A stretch of 64,000 nucleotides of DNA from Lentzea sp. NEAU-D7 (GCF_026242055.1 NZ_JAPJDL010000022.1:62001-126000), one strand, 5' to 3'. Numbered from the stretch's first letter, positions 26,499 through 35,747 are shown. Program-made: numbers and translations. Notes: generated from the letters alone by a model not told the origin.

Positions 26499-28352
26499 TC
26501 AGGAGTGGGCGATCAGCGAGAAGCCGAGCACACCCGTCGCCGTGAAGTCGATGGCCGGCTCCGAGCTCGGCCACGAGCGCAGGTCGTCGGCGAACACGGA
26601 CTTCGCGGAGTTGAACTCGACGGTGTACGGCTTGGTGCAGTCGACGGAACCCGGCGGCATCTCACCGAGGTCACCGAACAGCGAGGCGTCGTTCGGACCG
26701 TTGATCACGGCGCCGACCAGCACCTTCGAGCCACCGTTCGTCGAGCCGGAGAGGTTCGCCGCCTGGTGGTGCGGGCACTCGGGGAACTTGGTGCCGACGC
26801 CGACGATCAGCGAGGTGCCCCAGGCGTTGGTGCCGAGGGCGAAGCCGCGCTGCTGCGTGCCGAAGGTCTCGTAGGTCCTGTCACCGGTGAGCTTCTGGTA
26901 CAGCGCGGCGGTGGTGATGTAGCCGAACGTGCGCGAGCCGACGTCCCAGGTCTCGACGTTGGCGGCGGTGCGGAACGGCGACGTCCTGGCCGCGTCCGCG
27001 CCCTTCTGCAGCTGGCGCTGGATGTCGCCGATGACCTGCTTCTCGGTCACCTCGGCGCCCGGGATGCCCTTCTTCAGCAGCTTCGCGAGGTCGGCGTGGC
27101 CGAGCGCGGAGATGTTGTAGACGTTGAGCGTGTCCGGGTCCTGCGTCGCGAGGAACTCCTTGGCCCAGTGCGCGGCCGCGCGGGCGAACTGGCCGTAACG
27201 CTTGTCGTGCAACGCCTTGGCGGCCAGCGCGAGCTGCGTCGCGCCGAACTCCATGTCGTCGGTCCACGACTCCTCGGGGTAGTACGCGTGCGGGAACGCC
27301 GTCACGAGCTCGCCGACGTTCTCGGTCTTGGCCAGCGCGAAGAGCTGCGCGGCCTTGTCCAGGTACGCGCGGGCCGCGCGCGGGTTGCGGTCGGCCTCGA
27401 TCTGCGCGGCCAGCGCGAACGACCCGGCCACGCGGCCGACCAGGTTGGGGCTGATCTTCTCGCCGGCGGCGTTCGCGCGGAAGACGGGGCGGTACTTGAT
27501 GAAGTACTCGCTGTCGCCCGGCTTGACGTTCAGCTTGTCGTCCGCCTCGGGCAGGCGCCACACGTCGTGGTCGCCGACGAAGGCGAACTCCTCGGAGCCG
27601 GTGCCGATGCCGACCTGCGCGTAGAGCGTGCCGGTCTTCTCGTCGAACGCCTTGTCGAGCCACTTGAGGCCGAACTTCGCCTCGTCGTAGAGCGCGGCGT
27701 CGTGCTTGTTGCGCAACGCCAGCAGCATCGACGCGGTCGAGTACGACGAGGCGTGCGTGAACTTCACGAAGTCGCCGGCGTCGAACCAGCCGCCTTCGAG
27801 GTCGACCTTGTCGCCCGTGGGCTTGAGCGGCGCCGCGATCTGGTCGCCGCCCTCGCCCGCGAACACCGGCGCCTCGTAGACGAGCGCCTCGCGGTCGGTG
27901 AGGTGCGCGGGCTTGCGGTTCAGCCTGCCCGGGATCACGTCGGCGCCGTCGCGCTGCGCCTGGAAGAACTCGACGGTGTTGTGCGCGACCGGCGCGAACA
28001 GCCTCTTCAGCGAGTCGACCTTGAACGCCGGAGAGGTCGTGGTGCCGACCTTGATCCGGTACGTCCCGGACCTCCTCAGCGAGGAGAAGTCGATCGGGTG
28101 CACCGCGGGGAACGTGTCGCTCCACGAGCCCGTCGACGCACCCGTCCTGCCGGTCAGCACGGTCCGGCCGCGGCTGTCCACGACGGAGAACCTGGTGTTC
28201 GCGGCGCCTCCGAGCACGTAGGCGTGCTTCTGCTCGGAGGTACCGAATCCGACCTGGTCCAGCCGGATCTGACCGGTGGGAGCGGCCTGTGCAGGCGCCA
28301 CGACCACACCTGTGAGCACTGCGGCGACGAGGGCCGCACGTCTGATGCGCAT
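26499..28352 (-). CDS. secreted GH9 endoglucanase
   Basis: 617 residues from ATG 28352 with signal peptide (MRIRRAALVAAVLTGVVVAP). An N-terminal Ig-like CelD-type domain (~25-120) precedes the GH9 catalytic domain. The catalytic base region is GGWFDAGDFVKFTH (~190), and the C-terminal signatures are PECPHHQAANL and FADDLRSWPSSEPAIDFTAT, where the Glu is the proton donor. It inverts the anomeric configuration while cutting beta-1,4-glucan. No carbohydrate-binding module is present. A GGGAG ribosome site and the palindrome at 28394 lie upstream. Confidence 0.93.
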   Translation of the reverse strand: MRIRRAALVAAVLTGVVVAPAQAAPTGQIRLDQVGFGTSEQKHAYVLGGAANTRFSVVDSRGRTVLTGRTGASTGSWSDTFPAVHPIDFSSLRRSGTYRIKVGTTTSPAFKVDSLKRLFAPVAHNTVEFFQAQRDGADVIPGRLNRKPAHLTDREALVYEAPVFAGEGGDQIAAPLKPTGDKVDLEGGWFDAGDFVKFTHASSYSTASMLLALRNKHDAALYDEAKFGLKWLDKAFDEKTGTLYAQVGIGTGSEEFAFVGDHDVWRLPEADDKLNVKPGDSEYFIKYRPVFRANAAGEKISPNLVGRVAGSFALAAQIEADRNPRAARAYLDKAAQLFALAKTENVGELVTAFPHAYYPEESWTDDMEFGATQLALAAKALHDKRYGQFARAAAHWAKEFLATQDPDTLNVYNISALGHADLAKLLKKGIPGAEVTEKQVIGDIQRQLQKGADAARTSPFRTAANVETWDVGSRTFGYITTAALYQKLTGDRTYETFGTQQRGFALGTNAWGTSLIVGVGTKFPECPHHQAANLSGSTNGGSKVLVGAVINGPNDASLFGDLGEMPPGSVDCTKPYTVEFNSAKSVFADDLRSWPSSEPAIDFTATGVLGFSLIAHS

Positions 28353-28393
28353 GAGAGGAACTCCCGGTCCAGGCCTCGGCGTTCGGCCTTCGG

Positions 28394-28410
28394 TTAAGAA
28401 AGTTTCCTAA
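28394..28410. promoter_or_regulatory. 17-bp palindromic operator upstream of GH9 gene
   Basis: On the minus strand it reads TTAGGAAACTTTCTTAA, an inverted repeat around one central base with one mismatch, 41-58 bp upstream of the GH9 start codon. It is AT-rich in a GC-rich background. Its position fits an operator or promoter element for polysaccharide-responsive control. Confidence 0.6.
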
Positions 28411-28444
28411 TAGTTCGCAGCAGACTAGCCCCACAAACCGGACA

Positions 28445-29446
28445 TCACCAGCCCTCGGGCGGCTCCGAAAACGACAGGGAGAGGTCCCGCGTCAGCGAGA
28501 GCGCGCGCTTGACCCAAGTGGACGACGCACCGGCTAGTCCGCAGGTCGGAGTCGGCAGCGCCTGCTCGGCGAGGATCGACCGCGGGAAGCCGAGGCGGTC
28601 GACCAGGGTGAACGCCCGCTGCCCGACGTCCTTGAGGGCGACCGGCGCGCCGGGGTCCGTGCTCGGCACCAGCCCGAGCGCCAGCGTCGTGCCCGCCTCC
28701 CACGTCTCGCCGATCTCGTCGAGCGCCTCTGCCCCCTTGATCAAGGTCGCGTCGAACGAGATCGCCGTCGCGCCCGCTTCGCGGAGCAACGTCAGCGGCG
28801 GGTGCGGCGCGCAGCAGTGCACCACCACCTCGTGGTCCTTCAACGCGTCGATGACGGTGGCGAGCACCGCACGGGCGTCCGGGCCCGGAACGGCGGCCAC
28901 GGTGCCGAGCTGGGACGGCGTCGGCAGCAGGCCCTGCAGAACGGCGGGCAGACCCGGTTCGTCGAGCTGCACCACGACCTTCGCCTTGGTGCGCTTGGCG
29001 ACCTCCGCCGCGTGCTGCTTGAGGCCCTCGGCAAGGGACGCGGCGAACTCCTTCACGGCACCAGGGTCAGTCAGCACCCGATGGCCGCGCATCAGTTCGA
29101 TGTTCGACATCAGCGTCCACGGCCCGGCGGCCTGCACCTTGACCGTCTCCGGCCGCGCTCCCGCCCGTTCCAGAGCCTCGTCGAACGCGTCCAGGTCGCC
29201 CCGCAGCAGGTCGACGGCGCGGCGGTGGTCACGGCCGGCGCGCGGGGTGACGCGGTAGCCGGACGTGATGACCTCGATCGCGAGGTCGACCAGCAGGCCG
29301 GCGGTGCGGCCGATCATGTCCGCGCCGACTCCCCGGCCAGGCAGCTCCGGGACGTGCGGCAGCTCAGGCAGCTCTCCTACGACGACACGCGCCGCCTCGT
29401 CGATGTCGGTTCCGGGCAGCGATCCGATTCCAGTTGCTCCACGCAC
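28445..29446 (-). CDS. MetE-like (cobalamin-independent) methionine synthase-family protein
   Basis: 333 residues from GTG 29446 (peptide VRGATGIGSLPGTD), the usual N-terminus of this short actinobacterial family; ATG 29494 would run into the chitinase promoter. It corresponds to the C-terminal barrel of MetE. Putative zinc ligands are in VVHCCAPHPPL (His, Cys) and TPTCGLAG (Cys). It would transfer a methyl group to a thiol, although whether homocysteine is the acceptor is unproven for the short forms. It is divergent from the chitinase gene. Confidence 0.85.
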   Translation of the reverse strand: MRGATGIGSLPGTDIDEAARVVVGELPELPHVPELPGRGVGADMIGRTAGLLVDLAIEVITSGYRVTPRAGRDHRRAVDLLRGDLDAFDEALERAGARPETVKVQAAGPWTLMSNIELMRGHRVLTDPGAVKEFAASLAEGLKQHAAEVAKRTKAKVVVQLDEPGLPAVLQGLLPTPSQLGTVAAVPGPDARAVLATVIDALKDHEVVVHCCAPHPPLTLLREAGATAISFDATLIKGAEALDEIGETWEAGTTLALGLVPSTDPGAPVALKDVGQRAFTLVDRLGFPRSILAEQALPTPTCGLAGASSTWVKRALSLTRDLSLSFSEPPEGW

Positions 29447-29481
29447 CCCCGGAATTGTTCCACTGTCCGACAGACAGAAGA

Positions 29482-29491
29482 GGTCTAGACC
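29482..29491. promoter_or_regulatory. DasR-like operator 1 (dre) upstream of chitinase
   Basis: GGTCTAGACC is a perfect 10-bp palindrome and the core of the DasR-responsive element (a GntR-family site) known from Streptomyces chitinase genes. It lies just upstream of the -35 box. Confidence 0.75.
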
Positions 29492-29493
29492 CA

Positions 29494-29522
29494 TTGACGC
29501 TATGGTCTAGGCCACTTACCGT
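29494..29522 (+). promoter_or_regulatory. chitinase promoter with second DasR-like operator in spacer
   Basis: TTGACG (29494-29499), a 17-nt spacer, then TACCGT (29517-29522). The second dre-like site TGGTCTAGGCCA (29503-29514) lies inside the spacer, where a bound repressor would block polymerase. It leaves a leader of about 105 nt to the start codon. Confidence 0.65.
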
Positions 29523-29634
29523 GATCGAGCAGGCGCTGAACGTACGGGCGCCTCCCTGCACGTGGTGCAGGACCGCGACGCGCCCCGTGGTCCTGCACCG
29601 CTCCCTTCCTCCCCTGCCGGAAGGACCACACCCG

Positions 29635-30963
29635 ATGGCCCGCTTCGCCGTTCTCGCCGCCGGGGCCGCCACCGCACTGGTGGCCGGACTCGTCGCCATA
29701 GCCCCCACCGCCTCGGCCGCCGGCGAGTCCGCCGCGTTCAGCCAGGACTCGTCCTGGGGCTCCGGCTACCAGGGCAAGTTCACGGTCAGCGCCGGCTCCA
29801 CCGCGTTGTCCGGGTGGAAACTGGAGTTCGACCTCGCCGGCGCGTCCGTCGGCTCCTACTGGGACGCCACGCTGACCAGCAGCGGCAACCACCACACGTT
29901 CACCAACCGCGAGTACAACGGCACCGTCGCGGCAGGTGCGTCGACCAGCTTCGGCTTCCTGGTGAACGGCTCCGCGCTGCCGACGAACTGCAAGCTCAAC
30001 GGCGTTCCGTGCGGCGGTGGCGGTGGCACGACGACCACCACGACGACCACGACCGGGCCGACCACCACCACGACGTCCGATGTGCCGCCGACGCCCGGCA
30101 GCGCGCGCGTCGCCCCGTACATCGACATCACGATGCCGACGCCATCGCTCATGGACGTGGCCAACGCGACCGGCCAGAAGCACTTCACGCTCGCGTTCGC
30201 CCTCGGTTCCTCAAGCGGCTGTGCACCGGCGTGGGGCGGCACGGTCCCGTTGAACGACAGCCGCATCGTGAACGACGCCAGGGCCCTGAAGGCCCAGGGC
30301 GGCAGCGTCATCGTCGCGACCGGCGGCGCCATGGGCCCGTACCTGGAGCACGTCTGCTCGACCGCGGACTCCCTGTACAACGCCTACGTGGCCGTGCTGG
30401 ACGCCGTGGGCTCGAACAGCATCGACGTGGACGTGGAAGCCACCATCCCGCAGGCCGTCGTGAACACGGCGCTGAAGAGGCTGCAGGACACCCGCGGCAC
30501 CACCGTCAGCTACACGATGCGCATCCAGGGCCAGGACTACGGCATGGACCCGTACTCGGTGGACGTCCTGAAGGACGCGGCCGCGAAGGGCGTCAACGTC
30601 CTCGTGAACCCGATGCTGATGAACTTCGGCTACACGGGCAACTGGGGCGACGCGATGGTCAACGCAGCGAACGCCACCCTCGGGCAGATGCGCGCCATCT
30701 GGCCGTCGAAGTCCGACGCGCAGTTGAAGGCACTGCTGGGCCTCACGCCGATGATCGGACGCAACGACACAGGCCCGACGACGACCCAGGACGACGCGCG
30801 CAAGGTCCTCGACTACGCGAAGGCCAACCACGTCGGGCGGGTCGCGTTCTGGTCGGCGGGCCGCGACAAGGGCTGCCCCGGCGGCGGGGTTTCGCCCACG
30901 TGCAGTGGAATCTCGCAGGCCAACTGGGAGTTCACGAACATCTTCAAGGCTTACACAGGCTGA
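29635..30963 (+). CDS. secreted chitinase, CBM2 + GH18; 3' end used as attachment site
   Basis: 442 residues from ATG 29635 (AAGGA 10 nt upstream). Signal peptide to ~29 (ASA), CBM2 domain ~30-126, a Thr-rich linker (~131-147), then the GH18 catalytic domain. The catalytic motif is SIDVDVEA with Glu268 as the acid. It hydrolyses chitin by substrate-assisted catalysis outside the cell. The promoter carries two DasR-like sites, so induction by N-acetylglucosamine-linked signals is likely. The last codons (WEFTNIFKAYTG) lie in attL: a diverged second copy exists at 41667-41703, so this tail is probably supplied by the integrated element. No terminator follows the present stop; the integrase gene faces it. 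Confidence 0.93.
   Translation: MARFAVLAAGAATALVAGLVAIAPTASAAGESAAFSQDSSWGSGYQGKFTVSAGSTALSGWKLEFDLAGASVGSYWDATLTSSGNHHTFTNREYNGTVAAGASTSFGFLVNGSALPTNCKLNGVPCGGGGGTTTTTTTTTGPTTTTTSDVPPTPGSARVAPYIDITMPTPSLMDVANATGQKHFTLAFALGSSSGCAPAWGGTVPLNDSRIVNDARALKAQGGSVIVATGGAMGPYLEHVCSTADSLYNAYVAVLDAVGSNSIDVDVEATIPQAVVNTALKRLQDTRGTTVSYTMRIQGQDYGMDPYSVDVLKDAAAKGVNVLVNPMLMNFGYTGNWGDAMVNAANATLGQMRAIWPSKSDAQLKALLGLTPMIGRNDTGPTTTQDDARKVLDYAKANHVGRVAFWSAGRDKGCPGGGVSPTCSGISQANWEFTNIFKAYTG
30927..30963. other. attL (chitinase-side attachment site)
   Basis: Shares 13 identical bases, GGAGTTCACGAAC (30927-30939), with attR; the remaining 24 bp match at most positions with differences mainly in third codon positions. 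It encodes the chitinase C-terminus. Confidence 0.8.
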
Positions 30964-30975
30964 CCAGGCAAAACG

Positions 30976-30990
30976 GTGATCGTTGATCAC
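30976..30990. repeat. 15-bp palindrome next to attL
   Basis: GTGATC and GATCAC flank GTT, between the chitinase stop and the integrase stop. GTGATC recurs at 41531 near attR. Probable protein-binding site for integrase or excisionase. Confidence 0.45.
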
Positions 30991-30992
30991 AC

Positions 30993-31012
30993 CAGGCCGT
31001 CATCAGGCCGTC
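30993..31012. repeat. paired arm-type direct repeats, attL side
   Basis: CAGGCCGTC at 30993-31001 and again at 31004-31012 (11-bp period). The same pair with the same period and orientation is found at 41543-41562 near attR. This is the pattern expected for tyrosine-integrase arm sites. Confidence 0.65.
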
Positions 31013-32256
31013 CGGGGTTCTTCTGCCCGCTGCGGGCGGAACACCGAGTCGACAGCCGCCCGAGCCCGCTTGTGGCTCGACGGCATGAGATGGGTGTACG
31101 TCCGCAGCGTGAACCCCGGATCGGCGTGACCGAGGTAATCGGCCAGTTCCTTGATCGACACGCCGAGCGCGAGCAGAAGAGACGCGTACAGGTGGCGAAG
31201 CGCGTGCGAGCCGTCGACCTTCGCCGTGTAGACCAGGCCCGCCCGCTTGAAGGCCGGTTTCCACACGACCTCGTGAAACGCCTGCCCGGAGTAGAGCCTG
31301 CCAGTCGAGTTCACCGCGATGAGCAGACGAACCGTGACCGGCCGCCCGCCAGGCTCCTTCCACGGCAGCGTGACCGAGATCGGCTCGAACTGCTCCTGGT
31401 AGGCGTCTACCGCGTCGAGCACTCCTTGCCCCAGCGGGACTACCCGCTCCTTTCCACCCTTCGGTGGCGCGAAGACGAGCTGCTTGCCGATCAACCGGAT
31501 CTGTCGAACGACGTTCACAACCAGCTCTTCACGGTTGATGTCGTCGGGCGAAAATCCGAGGACCTCTCCCTGCCTCATGCCGACTCCCGCCCCGAGCGTT
31601 GCCGCGATCTCGAACCGGGGCGGCAGGGCGAGCTGAATGGCGCGCAACCGCCCCTCTGACCAGGGAACGATCTTCTTTGCGATCCGTTTGGGCTTCTTGA
31701 CGCTCTGCGCCTTGCACGGGTTGGAGCGAATCTTCTTGTCATCGACGGCCGCACTCATGATCGACGACAGGGTGTCGAAGGAGACAGCTTGAGTCGAGGC
31801 TTCGAGGTTCTTCTCGCGCAGCCACTCAAGCCAGTCCCGGACCACTTCCGCGTTGATCGCAGCCAGTGACTTGTGCCCGAAGAACGGGTTCAGCTGATTC
31901 CGCAGTCGACCGTTCAAGGTCTGCCGCGTCTTCGCATCCTGTGACTGCCCCTTCAACCAGTTCTCCGCGTAGTCGCGGAACTTGACCTTCCCCGCATCCG
32001 CGTCGATGAACACGCCGGCCAGGACGTCGTGCTGCATCTTGGTGAGGAAGTCCTGCGCCTTACCGAGCTGCTTGTCCGGGAAGCTCTTGTTCCGCTCGAC
32101 GCCGTCAGGGTCGTAGTACCGAACCTTGTAGCGCAGCCCGATCCCATAGAGGTCCGTCTTCTCGCGGACCGGCCTGCCCTTCGCGTTGAGAACGACCTCC
32201 CCGGTATCCGGGTCCTTCTTGTCCCGCCACCAACGGTCTTGAATGTGTCCAGCCAC
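31003..32256 (-). CDS. tyrosine recombinase/integrase of the element
   Basis: 417 residues from GTG 32256 (AAAGG 10 nt upstream); an ATG at 32304 extends into the xis spacer and is less likely. An N-terminal arm/SAM-like core-binding region (~85-190) precedes the catalytic domain. Catalytic residues: Arg in GVGMRQGEVLGF, then HALRHLYASLL (His-x-x-Arg) and LGHADPGFTLRTYTH with the nucleophile Tyr. It catalyses integration between attP and attB, here the 3' end of a chitinase gene. It is adjacent to attL, as usual, and its 3' end contains one arm repeat. Confidence 0.93.
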   Translation of the reverse strand: MAGHIQDRWWRDKKDPDTGEVVLNAKGRPVREKTDLYGIGLRYKVRYYDPDGVERNKSFPDKQLGKAQDFLTKMQHDVLAGVFIDADAGKVKFRDYAENWLKGQSQDAKTRQTLNGRLRNQLNPFFGHKSLAAINAEVVRDWLEWLREKNLEASTQAVSFDTLSSIMSAAVDDKKIRSNPCKAQSVKKPKRIAKKIVPWSEGRLRAIQLALPPRFEIAATLGAGVGMRQGEVLGFSPDDINREELVVNVVRQIRLIGKQLVFAPPKGGKERVVPLGQGVLDAVDAYQEQFEPISVTLPWKEPGGRPVTVRLLIAVNSTGRLYSGQAFHEVVWKPAFKRAGLVYTAKVDGSHALRHLYASLLLALGVSIKELADYLGHADPGFTLRTYTHLMPSSHKRARAAVDSVFRPQRAEEPRTA

Positions 32257-32327
32257 GGCAGTTGTGCCTTTCTGATTGAATTGCTGAAAGACCCAGCCGA
32301 GCACTTGGTCCCGGCTGGGCGGGTCGA

Positions 32328-32525
32328 TCAGGCTGCTTGTCCGTCCAACCAGTCGCGGACGTCATCCGGGCGGTAGCGAACGTGCTTGCCCATGCGGACA
32401 AAGGACGGCCCGGTCCCCTTGTGCCGCCACTGACGGAGCGTGGTCTCCGGAATCCCCAAGAACTCGGCCAGCACCGCAGGAGTCCAGAGGCATTCCATGG
32501 TGATGAAGCGTGGTCGATCACTCAT
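32328..32525 (-). CDS. excisionase-type MerR-like HTH protein
   Basis: 65 residues from ATG 32525. A winged-helix HTH of the excisionase class: LWTPAVLAEFLGIPETTLRQ, WRHKGTGPSFVRMGKHVRYR, then DVRDWL. It would bend att DNA and direct integrase towards excision. It sits between rep and int, as in pSAM2. Confidence 0.9.
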   Translation of the reverse strand: MSDRPRFITMECLWTPAVLAEFLGIPETTLRQWRHKGTGPSFVRMGKHVRYRPDDVRDWLDGQAA

Positions 32526-32548
32526 GCTGTCCCCCTCCCCGTTGCTGG

Positions 32549-34267
32549 TCAGGCCGCCTCCCGATGAGTTGCTGAAAGACTCAGCCCCTCATCGGGCGCA
32601 GGTCGGGGCAACGCGGCCAGCACCGCTTGGGCCTGGTCGTACTGGGCGCGCCACTTGAGCCGTTGGGCGATCATCTGCATCAGCAGCTCGGTCCGGCTGG
32701 GAGCGTGCGGATCACCAAACCGGACCGGAGCCCACATCAGCCGGGTCCGGTCCGTCCCTTCCGGCTTGGCGATCCCGGCAGCCGCCAGAGCCTCACGGAC
32801 GAACGCGGCCCGGTCGGACTTGTGCTCGGCGAGGGTCTTCCCCGACCAGCGCCGCGACACCAGCACCCGCCGCCCCGGCAACCCGAGCGTTTCGCGGCGG
32901 TGTGCCTTGGAGCGGCACCGGCCCGGAGTCATCCGGGAGTGCGTGCCTTTGGGCGCGACCCCGTAGAGCAGCCAGACCGCGCACCGCTCCGAGCACGGCG
33001 TGATTGCGAGCTCGGCCGCCAGGCGGTCCGCGTGCTCACTCACCCGCTGCGAGTCGTCCACCGCGACGACCTCAGAGATCGACTTGACCAGGTACTTGGT
33101 CAGGTAGCCGATGTGCCGCCCAGCTTCCTCGGTGCCGCCGAGGATGCCCTTGGAGTGCACCTGTGAGCCGAACTCGACCACGTGCGCCGGAGTGTCCAGA
33201 TCGGTCACCGCGTCCGCCCACGGCATGAGTGAGACGTTGGTGTCGGGGTCCACGAAACCCTTGGCGCGCATGTCCCACACCGGCATCCGGTCACCGCTGT
33301 ACTTGATCTCGTCGTGGTTGGGCCACCACACCTGGAGGTAGGTCGCCGCCGTCACCTGGCGCACCACCGCGTGCGGGATCGAGCCGCGTACGGCGAAGTG
33401 GGCGTGCGGGGTGATGCGCTTCTGGGGCTCGACCGTGCCGAAGTACTGCACGTCCCAGCCCACGACCCGACGCAGGTTCTGCCACCACCGGTCGATCAGC
33501 GACGCGAAGTGCACCGCGTCCCGAGCAGCACGGCGGTAGTCGTACGTGCCCAGATCCACGGGCGTGCCGTCCGAGCGCACCTTGCCGTAGGAGTCGAGCG
33601 TGAGCGTGACGAACGTCGAGGGCCGGTACTTGCCCGCGAACTCGCGCCCGACCGTCGTCTTGGCGACCTTGCGACGAGGCAGGTTCGGCGAGTCCTGACG
33701 CCGCCGAGTCGAGCGGACCGGGGCAGGCGCGGCCGGCCGATCCACGTTGGGGAGGTTGCCGCGGACTCCCTCCCTGCGCAGATCCGCGTCTGCCTCCCGG
33801 ATCGCTTCTCGCAGGTCCTCGACGTGCTCAAGCGCAGCCTCAGCCTGTGCTCGGCGGTACTCGGCAGTCAGATCCGAGCGGTAGGTGACCAGCTCGACCT
33901 GATCACTCGTGGCGGTCTCCCGCTCCGCCACGGGCTCCTGGTCGAGGTGCCAGCCCTCCCTGCACTGAGCCATGCGCGCACGCCGGTTGCGGTCCGCACA
34001 CGCCGGGCACTTGCTCGCCACGGTCGAGTTGCACCGGACACCGACCATGCGGACCTCACCGGTGTCGAGGTCCACGACCTCCCGCAGCACCGGTCGCACA
34101 CAGACCCCGTGCTGTTCCGCCGCAGCCTTGACCACGTCGAGGGAGAGCGGCATCCGGGCGCGCTCGGCCGAGGTCATGCCAGCCACGTCCTGAGTGACAG
34201 CCGGAACAACAGCCACCCCTACGGCTTCCGCATCGTTCGACATGGTCTCCCTTCGGTTGTCGGTCAC
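32549..34267 (-). CDS. RepSA-like rolling-circle replication initiator
   Basis: Up to 572 residues from GTG 34267, which overlaps the tra stop (GTGA); ATG 34243 with AGGGAG just upstream is also likely. It carries paired Cys of a zinc-like motif (SKCPACADRN) near the N-terminus. The HUH-type motif ITPHAHFAVRG (His-x-His) and the catalytic Tyr/Lys segment IGYLTKYLVKS (~380) are visible. It would nick one strand to start rolling-circle replication of the excised element. It matches the initiators of pSAM2-type elements in order and neighbours. Confidence 0.88.
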   Translation of the reverse strand: MTDNRRETMSNDAEAVGVAVVPAVTQDVAGMTSAERARMPLSLDVVKAAAEQHGVCVRPVLREVVDLDTGEVRMVGVRCNSTVASKCPACADRNRRARMAQCREGWHLDQEPVAERETATSDQVELVTYRSDLTAEYRRAQAEAALEHVEDLREAIREADADLRREGVRGNLPNVDRPAAPAPVRSTRRRQDSPNLPRRKVAKTTVGREFAGKYRPSTFVTLTLDSYGKVRSDGTPVDLGTYDYRRAARDAVHFASLIDRWWQNLRRVVGWDVQYFGTVEPQKRITPHAHFAVRGSIPHAVVRQVTAATYLQVWWPNHDEIKYSGDRMPVWDMRAKGFVDPDTNVSLMPWADAVTDLDTPAHVVEFGSQVHSKGILGGTEEAGRHIGYLTKYLVKSISEVVAVDDSQRVSEHADRLAAELAITPCSERCAVWLLYGVAPKGTHSRMTPGRCRSKAHRRETLGLPGRRVLVSRRWSGKTLAEHKSDRAAFVREALAAAGIAKPEGTDRTRLMWAPVRFGDPHAPSRTELLMQMIAQRLKWRAQYDQAQAVLAALPRPAPDEGLSLSATHREAA

Positions 34268-35745
34268 GCCGCCTCACCTCCCATCACATCGCCGCCGTCC
34301 GGGCGGTTCGGGAACTCGTGCACCGTGGCTTCGGTGATCCCGAAGAACATGGCCAGCTCGACCAGGTCCGCGTCCGTCACGTGGAAGGCACGCGCTCGTT
34401 CGGGCATCCCGCGTCCATCGGTCTTCACCCACGCGACACCGGGCGTGTTCTCGCTGATCTCGTGAGCCGCAGCGCCCCGAGCCCGCGCACCCTCACCCAG
34501 GACCATGTCCACCTGAGGGGCCTCATCGAGCCGCAGCGCGATCTTGGTCCCGAACAGGTGCCGAAACGCCACGACCTCCTTACGCGGGTCCTGCACCAGT
34601 CCCAGGACCGCGTAACCGGGCGCGCGACCCTGTGACGTGATCGTGGAAACAGCCCGGACCGCACGTTCCCTCAGGTTGCGATCTGGTTGGTACGCAACGA
34701 GATCCGCCAACTCATCGATGATCAGCAGGGTGAACGGTTCACCCGTGCGACGCGCCCAGATCCGGCGAACGCCCCGGTACTTCGCAGCCCGTTCCTTGAC
34801 CTCCGCCGCGATCTCTTCCAGCAGCTCGACCGCAGCCGCGCCGTTGTCGAACACGAGCCGCGAGAATGCTTCCTCGCACTGCCCGAGTTCCATCCCGCCT
34901 TTGGGGTCGATCCCCACCAGACGGACAGCTCCCGCACGGATGGCCGGGGCGAGGTGCCACACGATCGACCACAGCACCGAGGCCTTGCCCGCGCCCTGGA
35001 CGCCGACCCCGAGGACCTGGTTACCGAGCAGCTTCAGCCGCCAGGCCCTCCCGGTCTCCAGGATGCCGACGACCACACGCTTGAGGTCGACCGCGTCCGC
35101 GTCATTGCACAGCGGAGGCACCGGCACCGGACGGGCCAGCGGATCGGCGTGCACGAAGTCGAGTTCCAGCATCCGAGGCTTGAGCACCCGAACCCGGCAC
35201 GACCGCGCCCCGAACGAGTGCGCGAGCCCAGCGCGACGAAGCTCCCATTCCTCGTGCGACTGGGCCGGGACCATCCGGACCCGAACACGGTCCCGCCAGC
35301 CATCCGAACGAACGCGCCGCAGCTTCGGCAGGTACTCGCGACCCCGCCACTCCTTGGCCAGCTCGGCAAGGCGCACGGTGGTCTTCCAGCGCGGCACGTA
35401 CACCGAGGCACGACGCCACTCCGTCACGAGCCTCAGCCACACCTGATCACGGAACGAGCCTCGCGACAGACCCCACCAGATCACCAGGCCGGCCGCGACC
35501 GCCAGGAGCACCAGGACCAGCGGCCCCCAGCCCAGACGCCACCAGCACACCAGCACCAACGCCGGAGTCAGCGTCACCACCGGATACCGCGCAACCAGAA
35601 GCACTAGGCGCACGACGCCTACCAGCAGCAGCCACACCAGCGCCGCGACGGCGGCAATCCATTTCAGCTTTCCCGGAACGAGCGCCCACCACGGCACACG
35701 CGGACGCACACCCTCGAACGGGGCCGGATCAACCCACCTACCCAT
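34264..35745 (-). CDS. FtsK/TraSA-like DNA translocase for conjugation
   Basis: 493 residues from ATG 35745. Membrane helices at ~28-50 and ~55-92 (AALVWLLLVGVVRLVLLVA; PLVLVLLAVAAGLVIWW), then a cytoplasmic ATPase domain. Walker A is GVQGAGKASVL (~250) and Walker B is TLLIIDELADL (~335). A single protein of this type moves double-stranded DNA between mycelial cells in actinomycete elements. The stop overlaps the rep start, so tra and rep are coupled. Confidence 0.9.
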   Translation of the reverse strand: MGRWVDPAPFEGVRPRVPWWALVPGKLKWIAAVAALVWLLLVGVVRLVLLVARYPVVTLTPALVLVCWWRLGWGPLVLVLLAVAAGLVIWWGLSRGSFRDQVWLRLVTEWRRASVYVPRWKTTVRLAELAKEWRGREYLPKLRRVRSDGWRDRVRVRMVPAQSHEEWELRRAGLAHSFGARSCRVRVLKPRMLELDFVHADPLARPVPVPPLCNDADAVDLKRVVVGILETGRAWRLKLLGNQVLGVGVQGAGKASVLWSIVWHLAPAIRAGAVRLVGIDPKGGMELGQCEEAFSRLVFDNGAAAVELLEEIAAEVKERAAKYRGVRRIWARRTGEPFTLLIIDELADLVAYQPDRNLRERAVRAVSTITSQGRAPGYAVLGLVQDPRKEVVAFRHLFGTKIALRLDEAPQVDMVLGEGARARGAAAHEISENTPGVAWVKTDGRGMPERARAFHVTDADLVELAMFFGITEATVHEFPNRPDGGDVMGGEAA

Positions 35746-35747
35746 CA

